64,000 nucleotides of DNA from Panacagrimonas sp046594215. Lineage in GTDB: Bacteria > Pseudomonadota > Gammaproteobacteria > Nevskiales > Nevskiaceae. The translations under genes and the position numbers were made by a program. The DNA lies in contig JBKJPX010000003.1 in NCBI GenBank assembly GCA_046594215.1, forward strand, positions 12,161 through 76,160, written 5' to 3'. The notes below the pieces were generated by a model. That model was not told where the DNA came from. It was given only the letters and a program-made list of their open reading frames with translations, and searched no databases. Shown here one piece after another: positions 44,889-54,187 of this stretch; positions within the stretch are counted from its first letter, which is position 1; each line of letters opens with the position of its first letter.

Positions 44889-45709
44889 CGGGCGCCCGCC
44901 TTGTTGTCGCCGAGCAGTTCGGACTTGAAGTCCGGCGCCTTGTAGTGGAAGGCGACGGGACCGTCGGGCAGCCCGCGCAGGAACTGCTGCACCCAGGGAT
45001 GCTGCGATTCGCGGATCACGTCGGCGGTGCCCTGGGCCTGCACCTTGCCGTCCGCGATGAGATAACCGTAGTCGGCGATCGACAGCACCTCCTGAAGGTC
45101 GTGCGACACCACCACGGAGGTCAGCCCGAGCGCGTCGTTCAACATGCGGATCAGGCGCATCAGCACGCCCATCGAGATGGGATCCTGGCCGGCGAAGGGT
45201 TCGTCGTACATCACCAGGTCCGGGTCGAGCGCGATGGCACGCGCCAGCGCCACGCGGCGCGCCATGCCCCCCGAGAGCTGCTGCGGGTAGAGATGATGGG
45301 CCCCGCGCAGGCCCACGGCCTGCAGCTTCATCAGCACCAGGTCGCGAATCATCGATTCCGGCAGCTTGGTCTGTTCCCGCATCGGGAATGCGACGTTTTC
45401 GAAGACCGAGAGGTCGGTGAGCAGGGCGCCGTTCTGGAACAGCATGCCCATACGCTTGCGCAGTTCGTACAGGGGTCCGCGGCCCAGCTTGTGCACGTCG
45501 ATGCCGTCGAACTCGATGGTGCCGGTGTTGGGCCGCCATTGGCCGCCGATCAGGCGCAGCAGCGTGGTCTTGCCGCTGCCCGAAGGCCCCATGATGGCGA
45601 CGACTTTGCCGCGCGGGATGTCGATGTCGACACCGTCGTAGATCACCCGGAGGCCATGCGAGAAGTGCACGCCGCGCGCGCGCACGAGAACCGCATCGTT
45701 TGCGTTCAT
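44885..45709 (-). CDS. mlaF: MlaF, ATPase subunit of the phospholipid transporter
   Basis: The 274-residue ABC ATPase has Walker A GPSGSGKTT (41-49), the Q-loop MLFQNGAL, signature LSGGM, Walker B DLVMYDEPFAGQDP and the switch histidine in VVSHDL. It powers lipid movement through MlaE. It is the first gene of the minus-strand operon mlaF-E-D-C-B-A; no strong ribosome-binding site is seen before its ATG. A divergent gene starts 166 bases away. Confidence 0.96.
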   Translation of the reverse strand: MNANDAVLVRARGVHFSHGLRVIYDGVDIDIPRGKVVAIMGPSGSGKTTLLRLIGGQWRPNTGTIEFDGIDVHKLGRGPLYELRKRMGMLFQNGALLTDLSVFENVAFPMREQTKLPESMIRDLVLMKLQAVGLRGAHHLYPQQLSGGMARRVALARAIALDPDLVMYDEPFAGQDPISMGVLMRLIRMLNDALGLTSVVVSHDLQEVLSIADYGYLIADGKVQAQGTADVIRESQHPWVQQFLRGLPDGPVAFHYKAPDFKSELLGDNKAGAR

Positions 45710-45875
45710 TCGCGGTTCACTAAATGCCGTGGAAGAGGCAGTCTGTGGAGCATGGACATGAGCCTATCTTATGGTGTCGGCTGCCGCTTCGGCATCGTGG
45801 GGCGCCCGACTGTCAGCCTCGCGAGAGGAACGACTCGCCAACGAATATGCGACGACTTGAACGGAGGATAGACCC

Positions 45876-46268
45876 GTGGCCGTGCAGGATCTGACTGGAA
45901 ACGGAGTTGCGCGACAGTTCGTGCTGTCCCTGCTCCTGCTGCTCCCCGCGTCGATGGCGGCATTCGCGGACGGCCCGGTGGTGCGGCTCGGCCCGGCGGT
46001 CCGCAGCAGCGCGCCCGCCGTGCCCGGTCCCGGCGCGGACGATGTCTTCATCTACCCCGCCGGCTGTTACGACACGGCCGGTCGCCCCGTGAACCCGGAT
46101 CCCGCCAACCCCTCACGCTCGGCCAGCCGTGCTTGCCAGCCGCCGTCCGGAGGAGTCGTGCAGGGGCATCGGACAGCGCCCGTTGCCGGCGAGCCCTCGG
46201 TGGATCGGGGATCGATCAACGCGCCGCCCCTGCCGGTCCCGGTTCCGGATATCGGCGTGATGCGCTGA
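45876..46268 (+). CDS. Small secreted proline-rich protein
   Basis: The 130-residue protein has a signal peptide (ARQFVLSLLLLLPASMAAFA). The mature part is proline/alanine/serine-rich, has two cysteines (YPAGCYDTAG, SRACQPPSG), and ends in PVPDIGVMR. The GTG start has GGAGG at 8-base spacing. It points away from mlaF and converges on lipB. No family is recognised. Confidence 0.65.
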   Translation: MAVQDLTGNGVARQFVLSLLLLLPASMAAFADGPVVRLGPAVRSSAPAVPGPGADDVFIYPAGCYDTAGRPVNPDPANPSRSASRACQPPSGGVVQGHRTAPVAGEPSVDRGSINAPPLPVPVPDIGVMR

Positions 46269-46286
46269 GCGCGCGGGGAAGTCTTT

Positions 46287-46934
46287 CTAGCCCGCTGCGG
46301 CCAGCCCGCAGCGCAGAGCTCTTTCGAGGTCTTTGGCCACGGCCTCGACCTGGTCCGGTCCGCCGAGCGCCGAGAGCTGCGTCATCCGCAGCCCTGCGTA
46401 GCCGCAGGGGTTGATGCGCGAGAAGGGCTCCAGGTCCATCGCGACGTTCAGCGACAGGCCGTGGTAGCTGCAGCCCCGGCTCACGCGGAGCCCGATGGAG
46501 CCCAGCTTGCGGGTTTCGCGACCATCGCCTTCGAAGTCGCCGTCGACATAGATTCCCGGCGCTTCCTTGCGCGCAAATGCCGCGATGCCGTAACAGGCAG
46601 CCGTCGCGATCATCGCGTCCTCCAACAGCGTCACGAGTTCGCGGATGCCGAGCCCGCGTCGATGCAGGTCGAGCAGCGGGTACATCACCAGCTGTCCTGG
46701 CCCATGGTACGTAACCTGCCCGCCGCGATTGCTCGCCACCACGGGGATGTCGCCAGGCGCGAGCACGTGTTCGGCCTTGCCGGCCTGGCCCTGCGTGAAG
46801 ACGGGCGGATGCTCGAGGAACCAGAGCTCGTCGGCGGTCTGCGGGGTACGCGACTCCGTGAAGTCGCGCATCGCCGCATAGGTGGGCGCGTACTCGACGC
46901 GCCCGGGAAAGCGAACGATCAGTTCGCGATCCAC
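46287..46934 (-). CDS. lipB: Octanoyltransferase LipB
   Basis: The 215-residue protein has the LipB motifs LWFLEHPPVFTQGQAG, RGGQVTYHGPGQLVMYPLLDL, and KLGSIGLRVSRGCSYHGLSLNVAMDL. The catalytic Lys is in RKLGSIG and the Cys in INPCGYAG. LipB transfers octanoyl from acyl carrier protein to lipoyl domains. No ATG fits; GTG 46934 gives the normal N-terminus (RFPGRVEYAPT) and overlaps the dacA stop by 16 bases, with the GTGAGG inside dacA as its ribosome-binding site. lipA, usually next, is absent here. Confidence 0.94.
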   Translation of the reverse strand: MDRELIVRFPGRVEYAPTYAAMRDFTESRTPQTADELWFLEHPPVFTQGQAGKAEHVLAPGDIPVVASNRGGQVTYHGPGQLVMYPLLDLHRRGLGIRELVTLLEDAMIATAACYGIAAFARKEAPGIYVDGDFEGDGRETRKLGSIGLRVSRGCSYHGLSLNVAMDLEPFSRINPCGYAGLRMTQLSALGGPDQVEAVAKDLERALRCGLAAAG

Positions 46935-48079
46935 ATCCTCACCTGGTCCGACAGGCGCTGGAACAGGCTGCCTGCAGGGATTTCCTTGAGCGCGACCAGG
47001 GGCAGCTTGCGGAAGGGCTTTCCGTCCATGGAGATCTCGATGGTGCCCAGCTGCTGGTTGAGCGCGACCGGCGCCATCACGGGTTCGTCGACCTGCGTCT
47101 TGATCTGCAACTGGTCCTTGCCGCCGCGCGGCAGCAGCAGGCTCAGCGCCTGCCCGCCGACGGCGAGCTGCGACTCGGCGCCCTTCCACACGCGCACCGT
47201 GGCCAGCGGGTTGGCCGGCCCGAACAGGTTCGCGGTCTCGAAGAAGCGGAAGCCCCAGTTCAGCAGCTCCAGGCTGGCCTGTGCGCGGTACTTCATGCTC
47301 GGCGTGCCCATTACCGCGCCGATCAGCCGGCGGTCCTCGCGCTTGATCGAGGACAGCAGGCAGTAGCCGGCGCTGCTGGTGTGGCCCGTCTTGATGCCGT
47401 CGGCACCGCGGTCCATGTCGAGCATGATGTTGCGGTTGCCCTGCTTGATGCCGTTGTAGATGAACTCGCGCTGCGAATAGACCTTGTAGTCCTCCGGAAA
47501 GTCGCGGATCAGCGCGCGGCCGAGAAGGGCGAGGTCATGCGCCGTGGAGTAGTGGTCCGGGTCGGGCAGGCCGGGCGCATTGGTGAAGTGCGAGTTCTTC
47601 ATGCCCAGCTTCTGCGCGTACTGGTTCATGAGTTCGGCGAAGGCGTCCTCGCTGCCGGCGAGGTGTTCGGATACCGCAACGCTGGCATCGTTGCCCGACT
47701 GGATGACGATGCCGTGCACGAGGTCTTCGAGCTTCACCTTCGAGCCGACGTTGAGGAACATGCGCGACTCGCTCGAATCGAGGCCCTGCTTCCAGGCTTT
47801 CTCGCTGATCAGGACCTCGTCGGTCCACTTGATGCGGCCCTTCTTGATCTCGTCATAGACGATGTAGGTCAGCAGCACCTTGGTGATGCTCGCCGGCTCG
47901 GCGCGCGCATCGCTGTTCTTCTCGGCCAGTATCTCGCCCGAGGCGTAGTCCATCAGCACCCAGGAGCGCGCTTCGATCGCCGGCGGATCGGGAATCTTGC
48001 TCGACGTCACGGCGGCGGCCGCGGGGCCGGACGAGAGGAGCAGCGCAAACAGCGAGGCGAGCAGGGAGGGGAGTTTCAT
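46919..48079 (-). CDS. dacA: D-alanyl-D-alanine carboxypeptidase DacA (PBP5/6)
   Basis: The 386-residue protein has a signal peptide, then the class C low-molecular-weight PBP motifs: SITK (Ser64-Lys67), SGNDASV (about 127) and KTGHTSSAGY (about 228). The C-terminal domain follows, and the last helix (FQRLSDQVRMWIAN) is the amphipathic membrane anchor. It trims the terminal D-alanine from peptidoglycan. It overlaps lipB, as in many proteobacteria. Confidence 0.96.
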   Translation of the reverse strand: MKLPSLLASLFALLLSSGPAAAAVTSSKIPDPPAIEARSWVLMDYASGEILAEKNSDARAEPASITKVLLTYIVYDEIKKGRIKWTDEVLISEKAWKQGLDSSESRMFLNVGSKVKLEDLVHGIVIQSGNDASVAVSEHLAGSEDAFAELMNQYAQKLGMKNSHFTNAPGLPDPDHYSTAHDLALLGRALIRDFPEDYKVYSQREFIYNGIKQGNRNIMLDMDRGADGIKTGHTSSAGYCLLSSIKREDRRLIGAVMGTPSMKYRAQASLELLNWGFRFFETANLFGPANPLATVRVWKGAESQLAVGGQALSLLLPRGGKDQLQIKTQVDEPVMAPVALNQQLGTIEISMDGKPFRKLPLVALKEIPAGSLFQRLSDQVRMWIAN

Positions 48080-48188
48080 CAGGAGGCAAGGGAGCGGGTC
48101 AAAGGGCCGAAGGTCAAGCGGTGATTATCGCAACGCCTCCCTTGAACCGCGAGCGGAGTTTTCCAAAAAACCGAACTCGCCCCTTCGC

Positions 48189-49142
48189 CTACTCGGTGAT
48201 CGGAATGGCCTCGAAACCGGCCCCGCGGATGCGGATCCGGGTCTCGTCCATGAGCTTGCGCTCGTCGAAGGGCCCCACCGTGACGCGGTGGACGGTGTCG
48301 CCGTTGTTGAGCATGCCCACGCGCACCTGCACCTGCGCAATGCCCAGGCGCCCAAGTTCCTCGCGCATCGCCACCGCGTTGATCGGGTCGGAATAGGCCG
48401 CGACCTGGAGTAGCCGGGCCTGCGGCCGGTTCTTGCTGATCGCGAGCTGCGTTTCGCTCCTGAGCTTGGGCGGCGGCGGCAGGTCGTGCCCGGGCGTGAT
48501 GGCCTCGAGTTCGACGGTGGCGATCTTGCCCACCGTGTCGAGCTTCACCGCGGCCGCGTAGGACAGGTCGATGATGCGGGCCGAATGGAAGGGGCCGCGA
48601 TCGTTCACGCGCACGATCACGCTCTTGCCGTTGCTCAGGTTGGTGACGCGCACGTAGCTGGGCAGCGGCAGGCTGCGATGAGCCGCGCTCAGCGCGAACA
48701 TGTCGTACTTCTCGCCGTTCGAGGTCTTGTGCCCGTGGAATTTCTTGCCGTACCACGACGCCAGCCCCGTCTCGCGATAGCCCTCCGAGGACGTGAGCAC
48801 GTGGTATTTCTTGCCGAACACCTCGTAGCTGCGCATGTTGCCGCCGGCGCTCTGCGGCTCGTACTGCGGCACGGGCTCGACGAGGTTGGCCAGGTCCGGC
48901 GGAATCTCGTCGTCCTGGGGCGGGCCATCCTTCTCCCACGGCGGCGCGGGTCCAGGATCGGACTGCGCCTGTGCAGGCTGCTGCTGCTGCGGGGGCCGCT
49001 CCGCCGGCGGAATGACACTGACACTGGGCGGCGGAATGCGAACCTGGCGCGGCGGATCGCTGCGACGGGGCGGGGCGGTGGTGCAGGCGCTCAGAAGAAG
49101 CGCCACTGCGGCGAGCCAGGCGGCCGGGACGCGCATGCTCAT
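48189..49142 (-). CDS. rlpA: Septal ring lytic transglycosylase RlpA
   Basis: The 317-residue lipoprotein has a lipobox (ALLLSAC), a proline/glutamine-rich linker, a double-psi beta-barrel (TGLASWYGKKFHGHKTSNGEKYDMFALSAAHRSLPLPSYVRVTN, VIVRVNDRGPFHSARIIDLSYAAA) with the catalytic Asp in NDRGPF, and a C-terminal SPOR domain (LLQVAAYSDPINAVAMREEL). It cleaves denuded peptidoglycan at the septum. The start overlaps the mltB stop by four bases (ATGA), so translation is coupled. Confidence 0.95.
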   Translation of the reverse strand: MSMRVPAAWLAAVALLLSACTTAPPRRSDPPRQVRIPPPSVSVIPPAERPPQQQQPAQAQSDPGPAPPWEKDGPPQDDEIPPDLANLVEPVPQYEPQSAGGNMRSYEVFGKKYHVLTSSEGYRETGLASWYGKKFHGHKTSNGEKYDMFALSAAHRSLPLPSYVRVTNLSNGKSVIVRVNDRGPFHSARIIDLSYAAAVKLDTVGKIATVELEAITPGHDLPPPPKLRSETQLAISKNRPQARLLQVAAYSDPINAVAMREELGRLGIAQVQVRVGMLNNGDTVHRVTVGPFDERKLMDETRIRIRGAGFEAIPITE

Positions 49143-50152
49143 TTAGCGAGGTTGCGCTCGGCATCCATCCGCGCCATTTCCTGCGCAAGCAGACTCACGG
49201 TCATCGCGTAGTAGACGCGCGGGTTGTAGCTCATCACCGAGTAGAAGTTGTTGAGCCCCAGCCAATACTCGCGACCCTGGTCGAGCTGGAGTTCGATGAG
49301 CCCCACCCGCGTACCGGGCGGCAGGTCGACCGTCGCGCGGATGCCCATCGCGGCCAGCTCGGCAACGGTGTGCGTCGTGCGGGCGACGTTGACCGTGAAG
49401 CCGGCGGGCAGCGGTTTTTCGAGGACGGCCGGCACCGCCAGCGGCTCGCCACGATGCCAGCTGCGATTGCCGTCGTAGTCGACGAAGTAGCGCGCGATGC
49501 TGCCGATGGCGTCTGGCGCGCTCCACAGGTCGCGCGTGCCGTCGCCGTCGAAGTCCAAGGCGAGCCGGCGGTAGTTGCTGGGCATGAACTGCGCCCATCC
49601 CATCGCGCCCGCGTACGAGCCCAGCGCCTCGGTCGGGTCGCGCTTCGTGTCGCGGCAGAGCACGAAGAATTCGCGCAGCTCCTTGAAGAAGAACGCCGAG
49701 CGCGTGGGGTGCTCGAAGCCCTGCGTGGCGAGCGCGTCGAGCACGCGGGCCGAGCCGGTGAAGCGGCCGAAATTGGTTTCCAGCCCGATCACGCCTGCGA
49801 TGATCGCGGGAGGAACGCCGTACTGGGCCTCCGCACGCGCCAGCCACACGCGGTTCTCGTCGATGAAGTCGGCGCCGTTCTCGATGCGCGCCGGATCGAC
49901 ACGCTTGGTCGCGTACGTGGTCCAGGTCTCGGTGCGCTCGGCGGACTTCTGCTCGGCTTCGACAAGCTTTGGAATGCGCTCGGCCTGCGCCAGTGCCATG
50001 CGCACCGTGGCGAGTTCCTCGGGGCTGAAGCGTTCTTCCTGTGCCAGCTGCGCCAGGAGTTCCTGCGCTTTCGGATGGCCGCTGTAATCAGCGGCCGCCG
50101 GCAGGGCGAGGAACAGGAACAGGCAGGGCAGCAGGCGTCGGAGAACCGGCAT
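49139..50152 (-). CDS. mltB: Membrane-bound lytic murein transglycosylase B (MltB)
   Basis: The 337-residue protein has a signal peptide (LLPCLFLFLALPAAA). The SLT-like domain carries PPAIIAGVIGLETNFGRFTGS with the catalytic glutamate, GSYAGAMGWAQFMPSNYRR, and DFDGDGTRDLWSAPDAIGSIARYF. It cleaves peptidoglycan to 1,6-anhydro products. It is not clearly lipidated, since Cys10 is early in the signal sequence and does not fit a lipobox. It is in the elongation gene cluster. Confidence 0.95.
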   Translation of the reverse strand: MPVLRRLLPCLFLFLALPAAADYSGHPKAQELLAQLAQEERFSPEELATVRMALAQAERIPKLVEAEQKSAERTETWTTYATKRVDPARIENGADFIDENRVWLARAEAQYGVPPAIIAGVIGLETNFGRFTGSARVLDALATQGFEHPTRSAFFFKELREFFVLCRDTKRDPTEALGSYAGAMGWAQFMPSNYRRLALDFDGDGTRDLWSAPDAIGSIARYFVDYDGNRSWHRGEPLAVPAVLEKPLPAGFTVNVARTTHTVAELAAMGIRATVDLPPGTRVGLIELQLDQGREYWLGLNNFYSVMSYNPRVYYAMTVSLLAQEMARMDAERNLAK

Positions 50153-50259
50153 CAGTGGGCAACAAGGAAGACAGTATTCGGCCGCACCATAACGGCAGAC
50201 CCGGCATACGCCAACCCGGCGAGTCGCTCAGGTCGGGACGATCAGCGGTCTGCAGCCGG

Positions 50260-50440
50260 TACGAAGCGAGCAGCTTGCGATGCATAAGGATGGGCTTCGA
50301 CGCGCCGAAGCGTGCGAGCGGGCTCACATTCGAGATGTCTTCTTACCTCGTCAGCGGCAGCGACATGCCGACCACGGGGAACAGGCCGATGAACAGTTCC
50401 GCAAGATTGATGAATGATGAACGCGTGGAGGAAGAACGCG
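50260..50440 (-). pseudogene. Decayed tandem copy of the rodA 3' end
   Basis: This stretch aligns base by base with 50451-50620, the end of rodA, in the same orientation (for example GAGCAGCTTGCGATGC versus AAGCAGCTTGCGATGC; CGTCAGCGGCAGCGACATG versus CATCAGCGGCAGCGGCACG). The translation keeps pieces such as FINLAELFIGLFPVVGMSLPL and MHRKLLAS, matching RodA FINMGMVIGLLPVVGVPLPL and THRKLLAS, but frames are broken. It fills most of the mltB-rodA gap. Confidence 0.8.
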
Positions 50441-50449
50441 GGCGTCGGC

Positions 50450-51574
50450 CTACGAGGCAAGCAGCTTGCGATGCGTGTGGATGGACATCAGGAGGCCGAA
50501 GCCCGCGAGCAGGCTGACCATCGAGGTGCCGCCGTAGCTCATCAGCGGCAGCGGCACGCCCACCACCGGGAGCAGGCCGATGACCATTCCCATGTTGATG
50601 AACACGTAGACGAAGAACGTCATCGCCAGGCTTCCCGCGAGCAGGCGCTGGAAACTGTCCTGCGCGCGGGCCGCGATGTAGAGGCCTCGCCCGACGATGC
50701 CCAGATACAAGGTCAGCAACACGCAGACGCCGATCAGCCCGAGTTCCTCGGCGAACACCGCGAAGATGAAGTCGGTGTGCGACTCGGGCAGGAAGTCGAG
50801 CTTGGCCTGCGTTCCCTCGAGCCAGCCCTTTCCGAACACGCCGCCGGATCCGATCGCGATCTTCGACTGCGCGATGTGGTATCCCGCGCCGAGCGGATCC
50901 GACTCCGGATCGAGCAGGGTCAGGATGCGCTGCTTCTGGTAGTCGAGCAGGCGCGCCCACATGATCGGCGCCGCCGCGCCGATCGCCGCCAGTGCGCCGA
51001 AGATGTACTGCCAGCGCAGGCCGCCGAGATACAGCGCGAATCCGCCCGCGGCGACGATCAGGAGCGAGGTGCCCAGGTCCGGCTGGATCATCACCACCGC
51101 GGTTGGCAGCGCGATCAGCATCAGGGTGAGCACCACGGCGTGCCAGCGCGGCGGCAGCGTGAACAGGTGCAGGAAGGCCGCGATCATGATCGGCATCGCC
51201 AGCTTCATGAGTTCGGAAGGCTGGAAGCGCAGCACACCCAGGTCCAGCCAGCGCTGCGCGCCCTTGGCGTGATCGCCCAGGATCAGCGTCATCACGCACA
51301 GGAGCAGCGCGAAGCCGTAGAACCACGGCGCCGCGCTGCGATAGATCTCGGGTGGCGCCTGCGCCGCCGCGGTCATCACGACCAGTCCGATCAGCAGGCG
51401 CTCGGCCTGGTTGATGACCATCGCCATCGAGTGTCCGGACGCCGAGTACAGCACCGTCAGGCCCATCGCGCAGACCGCCATCAGAAGCGCGAGCAGGATC
51501 GGGTCGATGTGGAGCACGTCGAACAGGCGACGCACGCTGGTCTCGTCGTTGCCGCTGTGGTGGAAGGCACTCAT
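50450..51574 (-). CDS. rodA: Rod-shape SEDS peptidoglycan polymerase RodA (MrdB)
   Basis: The 374-residue SEDS membrane protein has about ten hydrophobic segments. Characteristic phrases are KGAQRWLDLGVLRFQPSELMK, VMIQPDLGTSLLIVAAG, GGVFGKGWLEGTQAKLDFLPESHTDFIFAVFAEELGLIG, and VPLPLMSYGGTSMVSLLAGFGLLMSI. RodA polymerises glycan strands with PBP2 during elongation. It starts 4 bases after mrdA, so they are coupled. A decayed copy of its 3' end lies downstream. Confidence 0.97.
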   Translation of the reverse strand: MSAFHHSGNDETSVRRLFDVLHIDPILLALLMAVCAMGLTVLYSASGHSMAMVINQAERLLIGLVVMTAAAQAPPEIYRSAAPWFYGFALLLCVMTLILGDHAKGAQRWLDLGVLRFQPSELMKLAMPIMIAAFLHLFTLPPRWHAVVLTLMLIALPTAVVMIQPDLGTSLLIVAAGGFALYLGGLRWQYIFGALAAIGAAAPIMWARLLDYQKQRILTLLDPESDPLGAGYHIAQSKIAIGSGGVFGKGWLEGTQAKLDFLPESHTDFIFAVFAEELGLIGVCVLLTLYLGIVGRGLYIAARAQDSFQRLLAGSLAMTFFVYVFINMGMVIGLLPVVGVPLPLMSYGGTSMVSLLAGFGLLMSIHTHRKLLAS

Positions 51575-51578
51575 CTAT

Positions 51579-53570
51579 TCATTCCTCTTCGACCGTTCCC
51601 GCGGGAACAGGTGCGTCGATCATTCCAGGAGGCGGCGCTTCGATGACCTCGATCTGCGCCTGCGGCGCCTGCTGCACCGCGGGCGGACGCGGCCCGCCCG
51701 GGCCCGGATCCGCGGGCAGGTTGTAGAGGACCTGGCCGAGCAGGTACTGGTCCATCACCTGGCGCGCCACCGGCGCGGCGGCCGATCCGCCGTGGCCCGC
51801 GTGCTCGGCGATCACCGCGACCGCGATCTTCGGATCCTCGGCCGGCGCGAAGGCGATGAACAGCGCGTGGTCGCGCAGGTGGAAAGGCGTTTCGTCGAGT
51901 TTCTTGGCCTTGAGTTCGTCCTGCGACATGCCCGCGACCTGCGCGGTGCCGGTCTTGGCGGCCACGCGATACGGCGCGTCCTTGAACACGCGGTAGGCGG
52001 TGCCGCGCTGCGAAGCCGTGACTTCCACCATCGCGCTGATCACGTTCTCCCAGTCCTGCGCGTGACGATGCGGGATCGGCGGCAGTGGTTCGGACGGCAC
52101 CAGGGTGGTGGCGCCGGTCAGCGTGTCCTGCGTGGCGTGGACGATGCGCGGCCTGAAGCCCTTGCCGCGCATCGCCATGCGCGCGGTGATCTGCGCGAGC
52201 TGCATCGGCGTCGTGGTCAGATAACCTTGCCCGATGCCAACGTTGAGGGTCTCGCCGGGGAACCAAGCCTCCTTGCGCGTGCGCCTCTTCCACTCCTGCG
52301 AGGGCAGCAAGCCGCTCTTCTCCAGCGGCAGGTCCACGTCGGTGGTGCGCCCCAGGCCGAACAGCCCCAGAAAGGCGTGGATGCGATCGATGCCCAGCGC
52401 CTGCGCTACCTGGTAGAAATAGATGTCGCAGGATTGGATCACGCCGCCGGCCATGTCCAGCCAGCCGTGACCGGTGCGCTTCCAGCAGCGGTACTTTCGG
52501 GTCGAGTGCGGCAGGCTCATCGTGCCGTTGCAGAACTCGCCGTGGCCGGATTGCAGCGTTTCGTACTCCAGGCCGGCGAGCGCCATGAACGGCTTCACGG
52601 TGGAGCCCGGCGGATACGCGCCCTGCAGCGCCCGGTTGTAGAGCGGGCGCTTGCGGTCTTCGAGCAGGGCCTTGTACGTGGTGCGGTCGACGCCGGCGAC
52701 GAAGGGCTGCGGATCGAAGCCGGGCTTGGACACAAGCGCGATGACTTCGCCGTTGCGCGGGTCGATGGCCACGACTGCGCCGTCCAGATCGCCGAGCGCC
52801 GACTCCGCCACGAGCTGCACCTTCGCGTCGAGGCTCAGCACCAGGTTCTTGCCCGGCGCGCCCTGGCGATAATCGAGCTCGCGCAGCGGACGACCGTAGG
52901 CGTTGGCCTCCACGATCTTGGCGCCCGGCGTGCCGCGCAGGTCGTTCTCGTGCGATTTCTCCACGCCGACCTTGCCGATCTGCGTCAGGCCCTGGTATTC
53001 GGCCGCGACTATCTTCTTGAACTCGTCCTCGTTGATTCCGCCGACGTAGCCCACCACGTGGGCCGCCGCCGCGCCCAGCGGATAGCTGCGCGTGAGCGTG
53101 GCGGTGACGTCGGCGCCCTCGAAGTCGAAGCGGTTGAGCTGGAAGCGCGCCACCTGCTCCATCGTCAGGTTTCCGCGCAGCGGAACGGCGCGGTAGCGTG
53201 GCGTCTTGGCGACGCGTTCCTTGAAACGCGCGATCTCGATGTCGTCGAGGTTCACCAGCGGGCGCAGCGCGGCGAGCAGCGCCTTCATGTCCTGGACCTG
53301 CTCGGGCACGACCTCGAGCACAAAGGCCGGCGTGTTCTGCGCGAGCAGCACGCCGTTGCGGTCGGTCACCAGTCCGCGAACCGGCGGTACCGCCGACAGG
53401 CGCATGCGGTTCTCCTCGGCGCGCGTCGCGTAGTAGGCGCGCTCGACCACTTGCAGGCCGACGAGGCGGTAGAGCAGCAGCGAGGTCATGACCAGGCACG
53501 CGAGCACGGCGACGCCGATGCGCGTCATGTACATGTGCTTTTCGCGGACGAGGTTCTTGAGGTTGTCCAT
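51579..53570 (-). CDS. mrdA: Penicillin-binding protein 2 (MrdA)
   Basis: The 663-residue protein has a single N-terminal membrane helix, the dimer domain (PPVRGLVTDRNGVLLAQN), and the transpeptidase domain: YPPGSTVKPF (active-site Ser in STVK), VIQSCDIYFYQ (SxD position), and KTGTAQVAG. It crosslinks peptidoglycan in the elongasome with RodA. The C-terminal 50 residues after YNLPADPGPG are proline/glutamine-rich, longer than in E. coli. It lies upstream of rodA by 4 bases. Confidence 0.97.
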   Translation of the reverse strand: MDNLKNLVREKHMYMTRIGVAVLACLVMTSLLLYRLVGLQVVERAYYATRAEENRMRLSAVPPVRGLVTDRNGVLLAQNTPAFVLEVVPEQVQDMKALLAALRPLVNLDDIEIARFKERVAKTPRYRAVPLRGNLTMEQVARFQLNRFDFEGADVTATLTRSYPLGAAAAHVVGYVGGINEDEFKKIVAAEYQGLTQIGKVGVEKSHENDLRGTPGAKIVEANAYGRPLRELDYRQGAPGKNLVLSLDAKVQLVAESALGDLDGAVVAIDPRNGEVIALVSKPGFDPQPFVAGVDRTTYKALLEDRKRPLYNRALQGAYPPGSTVKPFMALAGLEYETLQSGHGEFCNGTMSLPHSTRKYRCWKRTGHGWLDMAGGVIQSCDIYFYQVAQALGIDRIHAFLGLFGLGRTTDVDLPLEKSGLLPSQEWKRRTRKEAWFPGETLNVGIGQGYLTTTPMQLAQITARMAMRGKGFRPRIVHATQDTLTGATTLVPSEPLPPIPHRHAQDWENVISAMVEVTASQRGTAYRVFKDAPYRVAAKTGTAQVAGMSQDELKAKKLDETPFHLRDHALFIAFAPAEDPKIAVAVIAEHAGHGGSAAAPVARQVMDQYLLGQVLYNLPADPGPGGPRPPAVQQAPQAQIEVIEAPPPGMIDAPVPAGTVEEE

Positions 53571-53707
53571 GAAAGATCAGCGGCGCGTCAGCGCGGACCC
53601 GCGTCCCTCTTGCGCGCCGTCGGCGGGAGAGGGGTTGAGGTTCCGGCAGGAGCCGAGGGTACGCGGAGCGGACGGTGGGGCGAGGGCGGAAGTGAGCGGC
53701 AATCGTC

Positions 53708-54187
53708 TCACTCCTGCGAGTGCCGCCGCGTCGCGCTCTCGAGCACGGTGTAGACCAGCGGCCAGAACAGCGTCGTGGACAGCGCCGGCAGCCAGCGCAG
53801 CCAGACGTCGGCGCGATGGCGAGAGATGTCGTCGATCATGGTCATCAGCAGGCAGTACGCGGCCCAGGCGGGAACGAGCGCAACCGTGGACTGCCACAGC
53901 GGGAACAGAACGAACACGCCGCGCAGGCGCGCCATGAAGAACACCAGCAGCACGAAGCCCATGGCGTGCTGGCCGAGGATGGTGTTGTAGAGGACGTCGA
54001 GCGCGATACCGAGGAAAAAGCCCACGATCAGCGAGGGCACGCGCGGTTCGGCCAGCGCCCAGTACACCAGCATCAGCGGAATCCAGAGGGGGCGTGCGGC
54101 CGCCAGGACATCGGGTAGCGCGACCAGTTGCAGGAACAGGGCAAGCAGCAGGCTCAGCCAGAATCGACGAAAGGGAACCCGACTCAT
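53708..54187 (-). CDS. mreD: Rod-shape protein MreD
   Basis: The 159-residue membrane protein has about five hydrophobic segments and the family phrase LVYWALAEPRVPSLIVGFFLGIALDVLYNTILGQHAMGF. MreD links MreC to the elongasome. ATG 54187 overlaps the mreC stop by four bases (ATGA). The mrdA start is 137 bases further, a gap holding only GC-rich sequence. Confidence 0.94.
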   Translation of the reverse strand: MSRVPFRRFWLSLLLALFLQLVALPDVLAAARPLWIPLMLVYWALAEPRVPSLIVGFFLGIALDVLYNTILGQHAMGFVLLVFFMARLRGVFVLFPLWQSTVALVPAWAAYCLLMTMIDDISRHRADVWLRWLPALSTTLFWPLVYTVLESATRRHSQE

